Positions 11,641-23,407 of a stretch of DNA of 64,000 nucleotides are shown piece by piece. Within the stretch, counting starts at the first letter, position 1. Each line of letters begins with the position of its first letter. A program made the translations under genes and the position numbers. This stretch comes from Rostratula benghalensis (Eukaryota; Chordata; Aves; Charadriiformes; Rostratulidae). The notes below the pieces were generated by a model that saw nothing but the letters and a program-made list of their open reading frames with translations, ran no database searches and had not been told where the DNA came from. The stretch is from positions 567,643 to 631,642 of the forward strand of contig VXAI01000339.1 in the NCBI GenBank assembly GCA_013399305.1, given 5' to 3'.

Positions 11641-13069
11641 TGGTCTGTCTTTCTCTGCAAAAGTAACACTGAACATGCCAATTTTGAGGGACCAAAGAGG
11701 TACTGTACTGGTTGGATGCATGGGATGCTCCATTGCCCGAAACTGTGCTGCACAAGGAATGTAACCAACTGTCCCCATCACCACCAGTCTGATTTTAAAA
11801 GGCTGGGCAACCCAGTTCCACCTATTTGGAAAAGGGTGTTTCAAATTTCCCCAAAAAATCTCTGGGAAGATTCTCTCTTCCCACAAACACACACTGAACT
11901 GTACTTTGAGGACTCTCAGTTGCTGCCAGAGACAGCCTTGTTCTTGTATTCTTCCCTCCCTTTCTGCCGTGACTCTGAGTATATGGCAAGTGGGGCCATT
12001 TGCCAATGTTTGTGTCTCGACAAACAGTCTGTCAGCATTTTAGTGTATGGCTTCAGCTGGGATCAGCTATGCGTTTTCTCCCCATTAAATGGCAGAGCTG
12101 TGTGCAAACACCCTGGCATCAAACCATCTGGGGCATGCTCGGGGCCAACTGCTGATCTTCCAGCAGCATGTGTCAGGCACCCTCCTGCACCAAGGCGAAG
12201 GGCGACTGAGGGATTGCTACTCCCGTGCCACTGCCTGCAGGGGTAGCCAACCCCCAACCGGCCCACGGGAGTCTCCTCTGCCACCAGTCACCTCTCTCAC
12301 TAGGACTGCCTACCTGGATCCCCTTTGCTCCACCTTGGCTCACAGGGGACCTGGCACGAGAAAGCCACAGCAGATAGCAGTCCTGAATAAAACAGACTAT
12401 TTCATGGCAGCAGAGGCCAGTGGAAACGCTGATAACACACCAGCCCCCACTCCCACTAAAATGATAGCAAGTTGTCATGGCCTCCATTTCATGGAACCAA
12501 CTGAGCATTCATCTCCCTCACTGGGGAACCGTGATCTCAAGGCTGGGAACAAGACAGATTTTCCCCTGAGATTGCACCCTGACAGGGCACAGTCTTGCTT
12601 ACACAGATGCTGTTCAAGCTCAGTTGTAAGACATCTTGGATACACAGGCTAGATTCTGTCCAGACTGAAAGGTTCTGGAGTTGATTTCTGGCCCAGGGAG
12701 CTGGGATTCAGGTACTTTTCATTTCAGCGTGACCTCTGTTATTTCCCCCAGCCTCAGCAGTTTGCACTGAGAATAGAATCTGGCTTTTTGCCCAGGGTCC
12801 CATTCTGCCTTGATGATGCTGTTACAGGAAAAGAGCAAACTGGGAGAGTAGGTGTGTGGGACATGATGCATCCCATCTGTCATCTGATGGAGGGGACACA
12901 AGCCCCCTACAGCAGTCAAGGACCTCTTGAGTTACACCAGTGAAGCCAAAGACAGAGCATCCCTTTAGGCCAGAGATTACTTTGTCAGCTGTTAGCATAT
13001 TCCTCTTCCTTTCATAGTGTACTAGTTCCTCAATGCTGGTCTGTGATGACTTTAAATGGTACCAAGGTA
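11641..13069. other. Unique sequence between two CR1 copies
   Basis: Plus-strand frames of 211 codons (11611-12246) and 187 codons (12089-12652) overlap each other here. They have no recognisable domain or splice structure, and the first begins inside the CR1. I regard them as chance. Confidence 0.5.
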
Positions 13070-13840
13070 GACTCATGGAATGGTCCAGGCTGCAAAGCAC
13101 CTCTAGGGTCATCCAGTCCAACCTCCCCGCAGTCAGCAGGGACACCCCCCAACCAGACCAGGCTGCCCAGGGCCTCGTCAAGCCTCCCCTTGAAGATCTC
13201 CAGGGAAAGGGACTCAACCACCTCCCTGGGCAACCTGTCCCAGTGTTCCACCACCCTCAGAGTAAAGAACCTATTCCTAATGTCCAACCTAAATCTGCTC
13301 TTCTCCAGCTTGAAGCCATTGCCCCTTGTCCTGTCACTGCAGGCCTTTGGAAACAGACCCTCCCCAGCCTTTCTGTAGCCCCCTTCAGGTACTGGAAGTT
13401 TGCTATTAGGTCTCCCCAGAGCCTCCTCTTCTCCAGACTGAACAACCCCAGCTCCTTCAGCCTGTCCTTGTAGCAGAGGTGCTCCAACCCCCTGGTCATT
13501 TTTGTGGCTCTTCTCTGGACCTGCTCCATCAGGTCACTGTCCTTCATGTATTGAGGGCTCCAGACCTGCACACAGTACTCCGGGGGAGGTCTCACCAGAG
13601 CAAAGTGGCAGAATCACCTCTCTGGATCTGCTGGCAACACTTCTTTTGATGGAGCCCAGGATGGGATTGGCCCTCTGGGCTGCAAGTGCCCACTGCCTGT
13701 TCATGTCCAGCTTCTCATCCATCAAGACCCCCAAGTCCCTTTCCTCAGGGCTGCTTTCTAACACCTCATTCCATATTCTGTATTGACAATTGCTGCAATA
13801 GTGAGGATTGTTCTGGCCCAAGTGAAGAGGATGGTTAAGT
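13070..13840 (-). mobile_element. CR1 LINE fragment, ORF2 C-terminal half
   Basis: This is the reverse complement of the last ~770 bp of a CR1 element. On the minus strand the decayed ORF2 can be followed through three overlapping frames. The region near 13534-13821 matches the segment after the reverse-transcriptase catalytic core (LGVLMDEKLDMN-like). The part near 13257-13595 contains QRRATKM and [19 protein letters not shown] motifs. The part near 13030-13287 contains [18 protein letters not shown]. Frameshifts separate these blocks. The copy is 5'-truncated near 13840. Its 3' part is nearly the same as the copy at 50412-50656, so both belong to one subfamily. Confidence 0.95.
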
Positions 13841-14235
13841 CTGGGAGGTTTTCCACATCCCTGTTGGACACTGGGAATATATATTTGTTCCCCTAGACCT
13901 ATCTCTGTACAGCACCTAGCATAGCAAAGGCCTCATCCTTGTTACATACCACAAAATGAGGGTACTAGCTAAGGTCAATACTGGAGCTGGTGACTTATTG
14001 TGAATTATTTTACATTTCTGAATCTCCTCTTGCTTGGAGGAGACTGGCTGTGGTTCACCATGGAGTGGAGCCATTCAAAACTTCAAGGACAGATGATACT
14101 CAAAATGCCACTGGTGGCACTCAGTGGATAAGTCACCCTTTGTAAGACAGATCTGAAAGCTTCTTTCTGCTATGGCCTCTCCTTCCCCTTCAGGGAAGTC
14201 AGTGATCAGCCCTGGGCACTGGTTCCACGAGTGTC
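13841..14235. other. Unique spacer between CR1 and LTR
   Basis: About 395 bp without a recognisable gene or repeat. Its last six bases (14230-14235, AGTGTC) are the probable left target-site duplication of the LTR that follows. Confidence 0.6.
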
Positions 14236-14978
14236 TGTCATGCTTTCAGCCAATTTTACTAAAACCAGACAGACAAATGGCCCTTCCTCCCCCAAAAAAG
14301 AAAGAAGAGGAAGAGGATAAGGAGATTTATGAGTTTAGAATGTACCAAACTACTTTAATGAAGTATTAGTACTAAAATTAAAGAGAAAAAGAAAATAGTG
14401 AAATAGATACAATATATACAAAGCCGTATCAAGCTCCCAGGATGACGATCATGTTGCCGGCAGGCATCGATCAGGAGAAGTCCCAAATTGGACTCAGTGA
14501 CCGACATGAGCTGGATTCCAGGTCTGGAGTCAGGAGTACTCAGATTGGGATCAAAGGCAGATGAACTGACAGGGTCCTCCTCAGACGTCAGCCATCAAAA
14601 AAAGAGAGTTGACCCTTTGATCCCTCATCTTTTACACTGAGTATGATGCGGATGGGATGGAATACCCCAGTTGGTCAGTTTGGGGTTACCTGCCCTGTCT
14701 GCTCCTCCCCACTGGAGTGACCCCTCAACACTTTTCCACTTCCCACCCTCCAACGGGGCAAATAATGAAATTCCCTACTCTTGGTTGTTCCAGCAATAAG
14801 TATAAGCCAGGGCCTCTCTGCACCATCCCTGGGTGTGATCAGCTCTGATCATCCTGAGAGGGAACACTTTCTGAACAATATTCTGTTAATTTCAGAGTTT
14901 AGTGAGTTAGAAGAGGCCCAGCTAAAAAAGTAAAATTATAAAACGGAATTTGTTTCATTTTTACCTCAAACCAGGACA
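14236..14978 (-). mobile_element. Solo LTR, avian ERV-L type, minus strand
   Basis: Read on the minus strand, the element starts TGTCCTGGTTTGAGG and ends with CATGACA, the start and end I know for the widespread avian ERV-L-like LTR family. Internal landmarks recur in register with that family, notably the GGTCAGTTTGGGG and GGAATACCCC segments near 14660-14690. An ATTAAA polyadenylation signal lies on the minus strand at 14354-14359. Flanking hexamers are AGTGTC (14230-14235) and GGTGTC (14979-14984), five of six bases identical, fitting a decayed target-site duplication. No gag, pol or env remnant and no second LTR is present, so it is a solo LTR left by LTR-LTR recombination. Confidence 0.85.
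14354..14359 (-). promoter_or_regulatory. Polyadenylation signal in the minus-strand LTR
   Basis: TTTAAT on the plus strand reads ATTAAA on the minus strand. It falls in the 3' part of the LTR, where this family normally carries an ATTAAA signal. Confidence 0.55.
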
Positions 14979-15072
14979 GGTGTCACAGAAGGCAGGACTG
15001 CTGGCAGACCAGCCAAGCTCACCAGTCCCACCACATTTGGGCTGCAATGCCTTCCAAGATGTATTCAGCAGA

Positions 15073-15275
15073 GTCATAGAATCATAGAATAGTAAGAGTT
15101 GAAAAGGACCTTAAAGATCATCAAGTTCCAACCCCTCTGTCATGGAAAGGGACACCTCCCACCAGACCAGGTTGCTCAAAGCCCCATCCAGTGTGGCCTT
15201 AAACACTTCCAGGAATGGGGCATCCACAGTTTCCCTGAGCAACCTGTTCCAGTGCCTCACCACCCTCACGGTAAG
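15073..15275 (-). mobile_element. CR1 LINE fragment (short 3' end)
   Basis: Begins with two clear octamer units (CATAGAAT), then the conserved 3' UTR block and the end of ORF2 read on the minus strand (LRETVDAPFLEVFK-like, 15190-15250). Homology is lost at about 15275, so only ~200 bp of the element was inserted or survives. It differs from the 13.1 kb copy and resembles the 52.9 kb copy (shared GGGACACCTCCCACCAGACCAG). Confidence 0.9.
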
Positions 15276-18200
15276 CGTAGGACTTGGAGAAGCTGCTACC
15301 TCCACATAAAGCCAGAGATGGAGCAAGTGACCTTCAGAGGAGTGTCCAAGTAGAAACTGGTAGCCTCAGACTGCAGTGGGACATATCTCCATTGTGGTTT
15401 ACACCAGGGATTTGTAGATATTGCTGCTTAAAAGCTGGTGTGACCAAGACCAGGTCTGCACTGGGTCTCAGTGGCTGGGCTGAGCTGCAGATGCGCTGAT
15501 CATGCAGGCACCACTGAGACCAAGGAACCCACCTCCTTGCTGGGCAGACCCCAGGCTCACGGTTGTTATGGTGGGGCATGATCTCAACCTAGAGGCAGGA
15601 CTAGGTTTCATTCGGGTGGTATTACTGGTGATGTGTTCATAAACAAGCTCTATACCTCTCCAGAATTACACATTAATGTTTCTTGAGGATACAAGGACAG
15701 AGCAGTCAGCAGCACCACAAAGAGAGGCCATCAAGAACTGCAAATGACAAACAAATAATTGATCAAAGATCAGAATTACATCAATTATTTCACACATCTG
15801 CCAATGAAGCAAACGATTATGCACCCATCATTAAACTACAGCAGAAAAACATTATCAAAACAGAAGTAAAAACTGATCAAGAGCAAACACAGAGCAGCCA
15901 TGGCTGGCACCTCATCCCAGAAACCTGATCTGTTGGTGACATGGGAGGCCTGAGCCAAGTGCTTACCTGGAAAGTCAGTGCCTGGCTCCACAAGGCAGCT
16001 ATGGTTTGCCTCTGTGTCTGCTGTCTCCAGAGAGCCACAAGCATCCCTAAAAATCCAGTTCCTGGGGCTGGCCAGGAACAGCAGCCCAGCAAATGGATGG
16101 TGCCCAGAACATGCTGAGTCCCAGTAGGGGAAGGCAGTGCCACAAGGATGGATGGAGGCCAGGTCTGATATTGGGACGCATGGGGCAGGAGCTCTCTGTC
16201 TGCCTGTCCCCCAGCGTGGGCTGGGACACACCCCAGGGTAACACCCGGGTGTGCCCCCTGTGGCAGTGCTCTGCTCATGGGGCTGGGAGGGGGCTGTGCT
16301 GGGTCTCAGCAGCCTGCGTGGAGGCTGCACATCCATACTCAGGCGTTCATCAACACGGCAGGTTGATCACAGCTGCGCTCCAGAGGCGAGTGTGCACAAG
16401 GTGTGATGTGTTCACGGGGGGTGTGGAGGGTGTGCATGCAGCCAGGGCATTTTCTACGCCCTGCACTGGGAGGGCAGGGGCAGGAATAGGGTCAGGGTGA
16501 GAGGGAGAGGAGCTGCATAAGGGTAAATCCGTTTGGGATTAGAAAGTGGCGCTGGCAACCTGCCATGTGACAGCCAGGCTTGCACAGCCAGAACCCCAGC
16601 TGTCAGCCTGGTGGCAGCAATTAAATGAGGTATCGATTGAGGAATTGTTGTCTGCAGGGTTTAAAGATAAGATCGATGTAGACCAAAAGGTTTAGGCTCC
16701 GTTTACTAATTAGTCAAGCACGCTTGGGAGAGAAATCTTTAGAGACACGGAGAGCTAGGCTGTGTAGGGGCAGTACTGTTGCTGTGCTGGGGTTACCCCC
16801 GCAGCCAGCCTTCACCGCTTCCGAGTCTGTGGTGCCAAAGGGTGGAGGGGCAGCGGGGTGTCTGTGTGAAGAACTGAAATCAGCAAGGAGGCAATCAGCT
16901 GTGGGGGGTGTGTGGGTGGGGGGCATCAGTGCGAACCATTCTGTCTGCGCTGGGGTGAGGAGCTGCCACTTTTCTCCCAAGGCAGGAAAGCGGGAAAGAG
17001 GGGCTGTGTGTGTGTCTGTGTGTGGGGAGGGGTAAACCGGGAGGAGAGCTGCTCCCTTTTGCATTGCAAATTGTTTGGGAGTGAATTGATCCATTTCTTA
17101 GGCTCTGGCATGAGATACAGCCTGAACACATTTCTCTTCCCACTGCTCCTTGTGCAGCAAGCCCAGAGACACAAAGGAAACAAATGTGGCGCAGACTTTG
17201 TGTGGCTTATGTGCTTATTCTGCCTACGCTCTGTGGAGCTAAATCAGGAGAGAGCAAAGCAATGGCTTTATGCCCTCTCTGCTTTGTTCCCTGACTTCCA
17301 GACAATGTCCAAGACATGGTCAAATGGGGACAAGTGGGCAATGGCCTTGCCTGGATGTGGTTTGGGTGGCCTTTGAGGCTGTCTCCTTGCTTGCTGTTGT
17401 GGGAGGGGGAGCAGTGTGTGGCTTCAAAACAGAGTCGCTTTTAAGCCAGCTGGGGATCTGGGCTAGGTTGTGTCTCCCAGGGGACATCTCAGTGTCAGCC
17501 CTGCATTAGGAACAGGCGTCGAAGTGGCTCTCCCTTCCCAGGGTGGCTGGAGAATTCCCCTTTTCATCTCAGCTTACCAGGAAAATTCAAGCCCAGCAAA
17601 CAGAGAAGGGTCAGGAACTGTCGCGGTGGGTCCTGTGACCCACAGCCAGCCTGGGGGCAGTGCTTGATGGCTACCGCAGCTGTGGATCACGCATCGCCTC
17701 AGACCCACTCCCCACCACGTGATGGGACATGCCAGAGTACTGTCAGCCGCATGACCGAACACCAGCCCCGGGGAAAAACACCCCGCCAGTTTGCATCCCC
17801 TGCACAGGTCAGTCCGCCCAGTGCCTCCCAAAACAAGACGGAGGGGAGCAGGGGCCGGACGCCAAGGCTGCCAAAGGAGGTGCAGTGCATCCTGCTGGAA
17901 ACCTTGTCCTTCAGCTGGGGCTGCCCTCCCTTTGTGTGGATCTCGGTGACTGCTATTAGCAACTGCAACCTGACCCAGCCTGCTATAAAACACAGCAGGA
18001 TGGGAGAGAGCAGCGTCTGAGTAGGCTGAGAAACCGTAGTCACCAGGAGACTGAACGTGCCTCTGGGGGTGGCAGGGATGAAAGGAAGGGATGGAAGAGA
18101 AAACAGAGATCAAGGACACTGTGACGCCATGTGGCTGTTCCAGGGTGTCTCATGCTTTTGCAGCAGGGCTGGGCAGATTTATGGCTTTGTCTTGAGGGTC

Positions 18201-19984
18201 TGGAGCCAGCCTCCAGTTACTTCACATTTAGGAGGCAGTTTCCTTTGCCTTTCCTCTTGCTCTGGCTTGTAAAGCCACTTGTACCAGGCTGGACCAGACC
18301 CATGTCCTTGTTCTCTGAATACAGTATCAGTGTCTCAGACAGATACTTCATCTCTGCCAATGCAGGACAGAACTGACCAGGGTCTAAGGGATCATTGTTT
18401 TCCTGCTGTTGTTGTACTGCTCTGTGCCCCTGCAGTGTCCAGAAACTGTGAATTTAACAGTCCTTCTCTATGGGAGACATGGACCAGCCCAGGGCTGCCA
18501 AAGCCATAATATGCTTCCCACATGGATTTAACTTTTCTTATGCTCCCCCAACAGTCAAACTGACCACCCTGTCCATGACCACTAGTCTGTGCTAAGAGCA
18601 ATGGGAGACCCCATGGTTTCAGTGTGTTGCAGAGCCAGTAAGCCTCCTCTAGACTCTCTGCTCTGAAAGCCATTCCAGCCCATGATACGTCCTGTCACAC
18701 CATGGCTGTTTCTCCAGAGCAGCATGGCTCAGCACATCCAGGATCCTGGGTTGTGATATGGCTCTGCATGTTGGGCAGGAGATCAGAGTACTGTTTCCCA
18801 AATGTTTCCTGGAGAGTCTGAAAGAACACCCAAGCCTGACCCACTTGTCTCCCAGGTCGCTTGCCTTCCAGCATCTGCCCCTGCCAAGAGTGAGGTTGGG
18901 AGTGGCTGATGATGGCTGGTGCCACCCTGACCCCCATAAACAGTTCTGGGGGACCCATAGCTGTCTTTCGGGCCTACTGACTATGTTAAGGCACTTGAAA
19001 ATTTCCCCCAAGGGAGATGCAGATAAGGACAAACCCATCTGCAAGAGGGATAGAAAAGCCTCCAGAGATCAAAGTGGGTCTCCTAGCAAACGTGTTGAGT
19101 CCTGTCCATATCTGATTACCCCAACTGGTCTGTTGGCTCAGAGGTGTCCAGATGGTTCATGCTGTAACATTTAGCTTTCCACTTGGCTTCAGGCTGATAT
19201 CTTCCCTTATCAGGCCCATGCTCTGGTTTAATGGCTAGCCAGGAAGAGAAGTCAGAGTTCCCAGCATGTTCTTAGGGGCTGGATGTTGCTCACAGCCGGG
19301 AAAGCCTGATCTAGACAGATCTCCAGGAACCACAACGACATTTATTTCCTATTTGTCTACCATAGGTGAATAAATTTGGTCTGTGCAAGCCAGAGTGTAA
19401 GTATTTGCCTGCGGACAGGAAGGCTTGACTCTTGCAAGGGGAGGAGAAGTGGAAGGTAGGGTCTGGGGAGGGGGGATAGTATTTCTCTGCCACCTTTCTC
19501 TCCTGTCAGCCTAGTAGGGATGAGGCACAGGAAGGGTGCAGGAGGGTTCTAGCCTGCCAGAGTGCACAGGAGGCACCCCTGCTTCCATGGGTCACCATGG
19601 CAAAGGGGACAGCAGGACTATTACCACCTCTCCTCCATTTTCCTTATGGTGTGAGGCTGTGATCTGGCATCAGAGAGAACAAAGAGCAGGCATTGGGAAA
19701 TCTGGTCACAGCTTCCCCCTGGGGTTGATGTGAGGCAACAGGGGGCTGGCAGAGGAAGGAACCCCAGGAGCAGGAACAAAGCAGGACTGAACCGCAGCCC
19801 ATGGCAAAAACATTAGCAGAAGCACAATACTTTCCTAGGCCTCTTCACATGCAGAGTCTCTATGTGGTTGTTCCTCTTTAGCAGAGAATGCAAGTCCACA
19901 GACAAATAAAACACCCCTGGCAACACACAGGAGGTTTCTTGTCTGTGCCTAAGCCATGGGGAACCTCCATGTTTTCGGCTGAAG
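15276..19984. other. Unique sequence with candidate regulatory block
   Basis: No recognised gene. 16.6-17.1 kb holds a dense set of transcription-factor-like motifs, annotated separately. 17003-17028 is a short GT-rich tract. Frames of 100-180 codons near 15.8-16.5 kb and 17.6-18.1 kb overlap on both strands without family resemblance. Confidence 0.5.
16612..16720. promoter_or_regulatory. Candidate enhancer: Onecut, GATA, FOX, homeodomain motifs
   Basis: Within about 110 bp there are two ATCGAT motifs exactly 40 bp apart (16632-16637 and 16672-16677; Onecut/HNF6 or CUX type). There is also AGATAAG (16665-16671; GATA type), GTTTAC (16701-16706; forkhead type) and TAATTAG (16707-16713; homeodomain type). 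ATCGAT contains CpG and is uncommon in bird DNA. The combination is typical of endoderm or liver enhancers, but this is inference from motifs alone. Confidence 0.25.
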
Positions 19985-20275
19985 GGGAATTTTATCAATA
20001 GATATATAAATACCTGAAGGGAGGGTGCAAAGAAGAGAAGGTAGGTCCAGTGACAGGACCAGAGGCAATGGATGCAAACTGAAATACAGGAAGTTCTGAA
20101 CATCAGGAAACACTTTTACACTGTAAGGGTGATCAAGCACCAGCACAGGAAGTCCAGGGAGGTTGTGGAGTTGCCATCTTGGAAATGTCCATCTAGACAT
20201 GGACACTGGCTCTGGGTGGCCCTGCCTGAGCAGAAGAGATGGATCAGGTGACCTCCAGAGTTTCCTGCCCACCGC
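19985..20275 (+). mobile_element. CR1 LINE fragment, plus strand
   Basis: Plus-strand reading gives the ORF2 C-terminal motif YKYLKGGC-like at its start. The conserved segment around 20130-20180 follows (GTGATCAAGCACCAGCACAGG, then GGTTGTGGAG), and then the 3' UTR block ending in GATCAGGTGACCTCCAGAG. Both ends are truncated or decayed, and no octamer tail remains. It is one of only two plus-strand CR1 copies here. Confidence 0.85.
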
Positions 20276-23220
20276 AGACAGTCTGTGACACTGTGACTTT
20301 TCTGGACGCTGTGTTTCCACATCCTGGTTCTTTCTAAGTCAAAGCCATAGCTTCTTCTAGCTCCATCCTACTGACTCACCCAGCTCGGTGACACAAATGC
20401 CAAACTGATCTCCATCCATTCCTGCCTGTGTGGGGCCATGCAGACACAGTTCCTTCTCACAGACAGAGAATGTTATTTACCTGCTCGGCTGCAGCCCCAG
20501 GAGAGCAGCAGGTTCTGTGTGTGGGCCACAGCCGCCACATGCAGGAAAATTCACCTACTCCCTCCATGCCATGAGGGACACGGAGGCTGAGAGCTCCCAT
20601 GCCTCAGCTCCTCCAGCACTGGTTTTGTCATGGGCCTAGGAAAGGATGTATTAGAGACAGACTGTGCAGAAAGCAGGGCTGCCCCAGGGAGAGCATCCCA
20701 CGCTGGACTGCTCCTGCCGACCAGGCTTCTTCCCTCCCAGACTCCCCTTCCTCAGATCCAGGTCACTGCCTTTTGCCCTCCCATCGTCAGAGATGGTGAA
20801 TAATTCACTCCCTTCATTTATGTCATTACCTTGAAGGGATTTATAGTGCGTGATCAGTGCCCCTAGAGAATTCCCTCTCCTGAACTCCATAAATTGCATT
20901 GTCTCGGTCTCTCCCCCACACTCCCCTGTGCTAATTGCTCCATCGTGTTTGCTGACCTCTTGCATTTGATTTGTTTTCCTCCATCCTTAGACTTTGGGCA
21001 CAAATGCTCTCTCCATTTCTCCCTTGGCTCTCCACTGGGGCCACACATCTTTGTGGGCAACCCAATCCATGGGTACAGGGACACAGCAAGTATTGTGAGA
21101 CTGCAGGGTCAGCTTTCTGCTTGCTGTGCATTTAATATGGTTTGGGTCATGGGCACATCCCACATACGAGAGAGGAGCGGCCATAGCAGGAGGACGTGTT
21201 TCTTTGCAAAGCAAGGGCCGCTGGAGCATGTGGTGAACTGATGATACATGTAATGTCTGAATCGGTCATTGCTGACTCCATCTCTACCCATTTTTGAGGA
21301 CAGGAGGGATCTAAGCTGATGTATGGCTTAGCATGAGGATGAGGCCCAGCACTTTCTGGTTTGGGCCATGCTACTGTACAGGAGCATTTACGGTAGAGCC
21401 GCCTGACCTTCCAGTAAGAACCACCCGTCCCCTATGCCCATGTCAGAACTCTCTCAGAAACAGGCCCCGTATAGTGCCCCAGACTACCGAGGTCTGCTAC
21501 CAGTTTTTCCAGAGGAACATGCATCTTTGAGCTGTCCCTCATGGATCAGGAAATCGCCTCTTAGGAGAAATCTGGGCTCAGTGATGCCTCCCTGCCCTGG
21601 AGATAAGCACCACAATCTAAGCTTGTGGTGTTTCCCTGGTCAATGCTAGACAGCCCATGGGGCATTGCATGATGAGAAACAGGACACAAAGGTACCAGAC
21701 ACCTAGTAGCATTATGCCTGGTTTCCTCCATGATGCAGTTAGTTCTCATGAGTTGTATTAAGCCTTTTTTTTCTGTATCCTTGTCTCTCACCACCACTGG
21801 TCTCTCATGGCGGGGAGTCCCATGGATTAGACTTTCAGGAAAAAGCCTGCTCCTCCCCAGCTGAATGTTAATGTGGTTACTTTCAGAGTTGCTCAGGGTC
21901 ACTTCACCCCTCCCATCTGAGGGAGGATCACAAGCTGAGCTGCACAGAGTATGGCAGGTCTGAACACTGCTGATGGGGATCCAAAGCTAGCCCCAACTGG
22001 ACTCCCGCTGAGGCAGCTGCTGATCCCCACGGGGCTCCTAGTGTAGTCACGGTGTCCCAAGGGAGGGGTCTGCCACCACCAGGGCCACTGAAACTGGAGA
22101 GGAGCTTTCCCATGGGCTGGGTGTGCTTTGTCTGTGTTGCACAGGAGACAAAACTCAGATCAGGGGAAGACTGGACTGGAGCAGGTCAGGGAAGACACAG
22201 CTGCCCAGACCCACAGCTTGGGCTGAGCTCATCCTCCCTCTGCTTGTACAGGTTCTTTACTTGCACCAGATGGATGGACATCCTGGGGAGCTTCTCTCCT
22301 GGAGACAGTGTGTGTGAGTGATGCTGGTCCAGCACTGCCGTGCTCTCTTCTTGGAGGTGGTCCCACCGGGCACTGGCTGTCCTGCTGCAGGGAGTGGGGA
22401 GCATCAGCAAGTGTTTGCAGTTCCCCCCAGGCCCAGACCAGATAGCAGCTTTGCTCTGCACGGCTTTGCAGGGACCAGGGATGGTATTGCTGTGTAGATG
22501 CTAAACTAGGCCAGCATATGGTGCTGTAGGTCCATGGTATAGCTTGCAAGGCATCGTACTGACCTGGGCTACAGGAATTACTAGAAGTCAGCCCAGTAGC
22601 ACTGGAGAAGGCTGTGGGGGCTGTTTCTTATTTTCTTGGTTTTGTGGGAGGGCAGATATTTAAATCCTAAAAAGTCCTGCCCCCAAACCCTACTAAGCAA
22701 GGGATGAAATGTGGCCAGTGTGTTTCTGTGACAAAGCTGTTGTGCTTGGGAGCGCCCATCCTGGCTAAAACTGAGCTGAGCTGTGCATCTCCAGTTTGTG
22801 CCTGCCTGTCTGGACTGCGGGAAATGATGTGGGTGCAGGCCAGTGGGAGAAGAGATGAGTGCGGTGAGAAATCCCACTTCCCATGAGATGCTGTTCAGCA
22901 TTTCCTGGCCGTTTCTAGTTTTAGAGGATTTTTTCCCAAGGAGAAAAAGGAGTCCCATTTTCCAAGGGACAGCATGCACTGTTTGCTTCATTCCATGGAT
23001 CTACTGAAAAAGAGCTTTGCTGAGCAGTTTTCAGGCAGTCACACCCGGAGGACCACTATACCATGCTCTCATGGGGAAAAATAGTTACCTGCCTGCACTC
23101 GCTTCAGCTGTGGCAATGGGCACATTCTCATGCTACTGCCACTTATACTCTTACCCCACAGACCCAGATTTTGTCAAAAAACTTATCTGACCTCTGTCAA
23201 CACCCCTTCTGCTCTTACAG
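20276..23220. other. Unique repeat-poor sequence
   Basis: No recognised gene or repeat. A short exon-like segment at 22252-22313 has a good acceptor (polypyrimidine tract, then TACAG) and a GTGAGT donor at 22314-22319, but its coding frame is unclear. I rate it at or slightly above chance. Confidence 0.5.
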
Positions 23221-23407
23221 GTGCCCAAGGACACAGCATCAGAGAAGCCTGTGTACCTCGGGGGTCATGATGGCTCCAAGGTGGCTGAGCAAAGGGACCA
23301 GCTGCTGGAGGCAGTAACGAAACCCAGCTCCACACCCCCGCAGCTTGATGGCCACCATGAGAAGAGATGCCGAGAAGTGGAGTCCTTACCCTTGCTGGGT
23401 CCTCAGG
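23221..23407 (+). CDS. Candidate internal coding exon, unassigned
   Basis: A 187-bp segment follows a good splice acceptor (pyrimidine-rich stretch ending CTTACAG at 23214-23220) and precedes a donor, CAGG/GTAAGG, with the GT at 23408-23409. Only one of the three frames is open throughout: 62 codons plus one base, entering in phase 0 and leaving in phase 1. The predicted peptide begins VPKDTASEK and ends LPLLGPQ. It is hydrophilic, rich in Glu, Lys, Gln, Asp, Pro and Ser, with one short helix-like stretch (VAEQRDQLLEAV), and its codons look like ordinary vertebrate coding usage. I see no catalytic motif, signal peptide or membrane segment and do not recognise a family; it would fit a disordered or cytoplasmic region. 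No confident neighbouring exon was found. The alternative is a chance open stretch; a 62-codon frame with both splice sites is suggestive, not decisive. Confidence 0.3.

Noticed and set aside
11611..12246. 211-codon plus-strand frame
   Set aside because: It starts inside a CR1 copy and overlaps other frames; no family resemblance.
13033..13473. Plus-strand frames across the 13.1 kb CR1 copy
   Set aside because: They are antisense shadows of the minus-strand CR1 ORF2.
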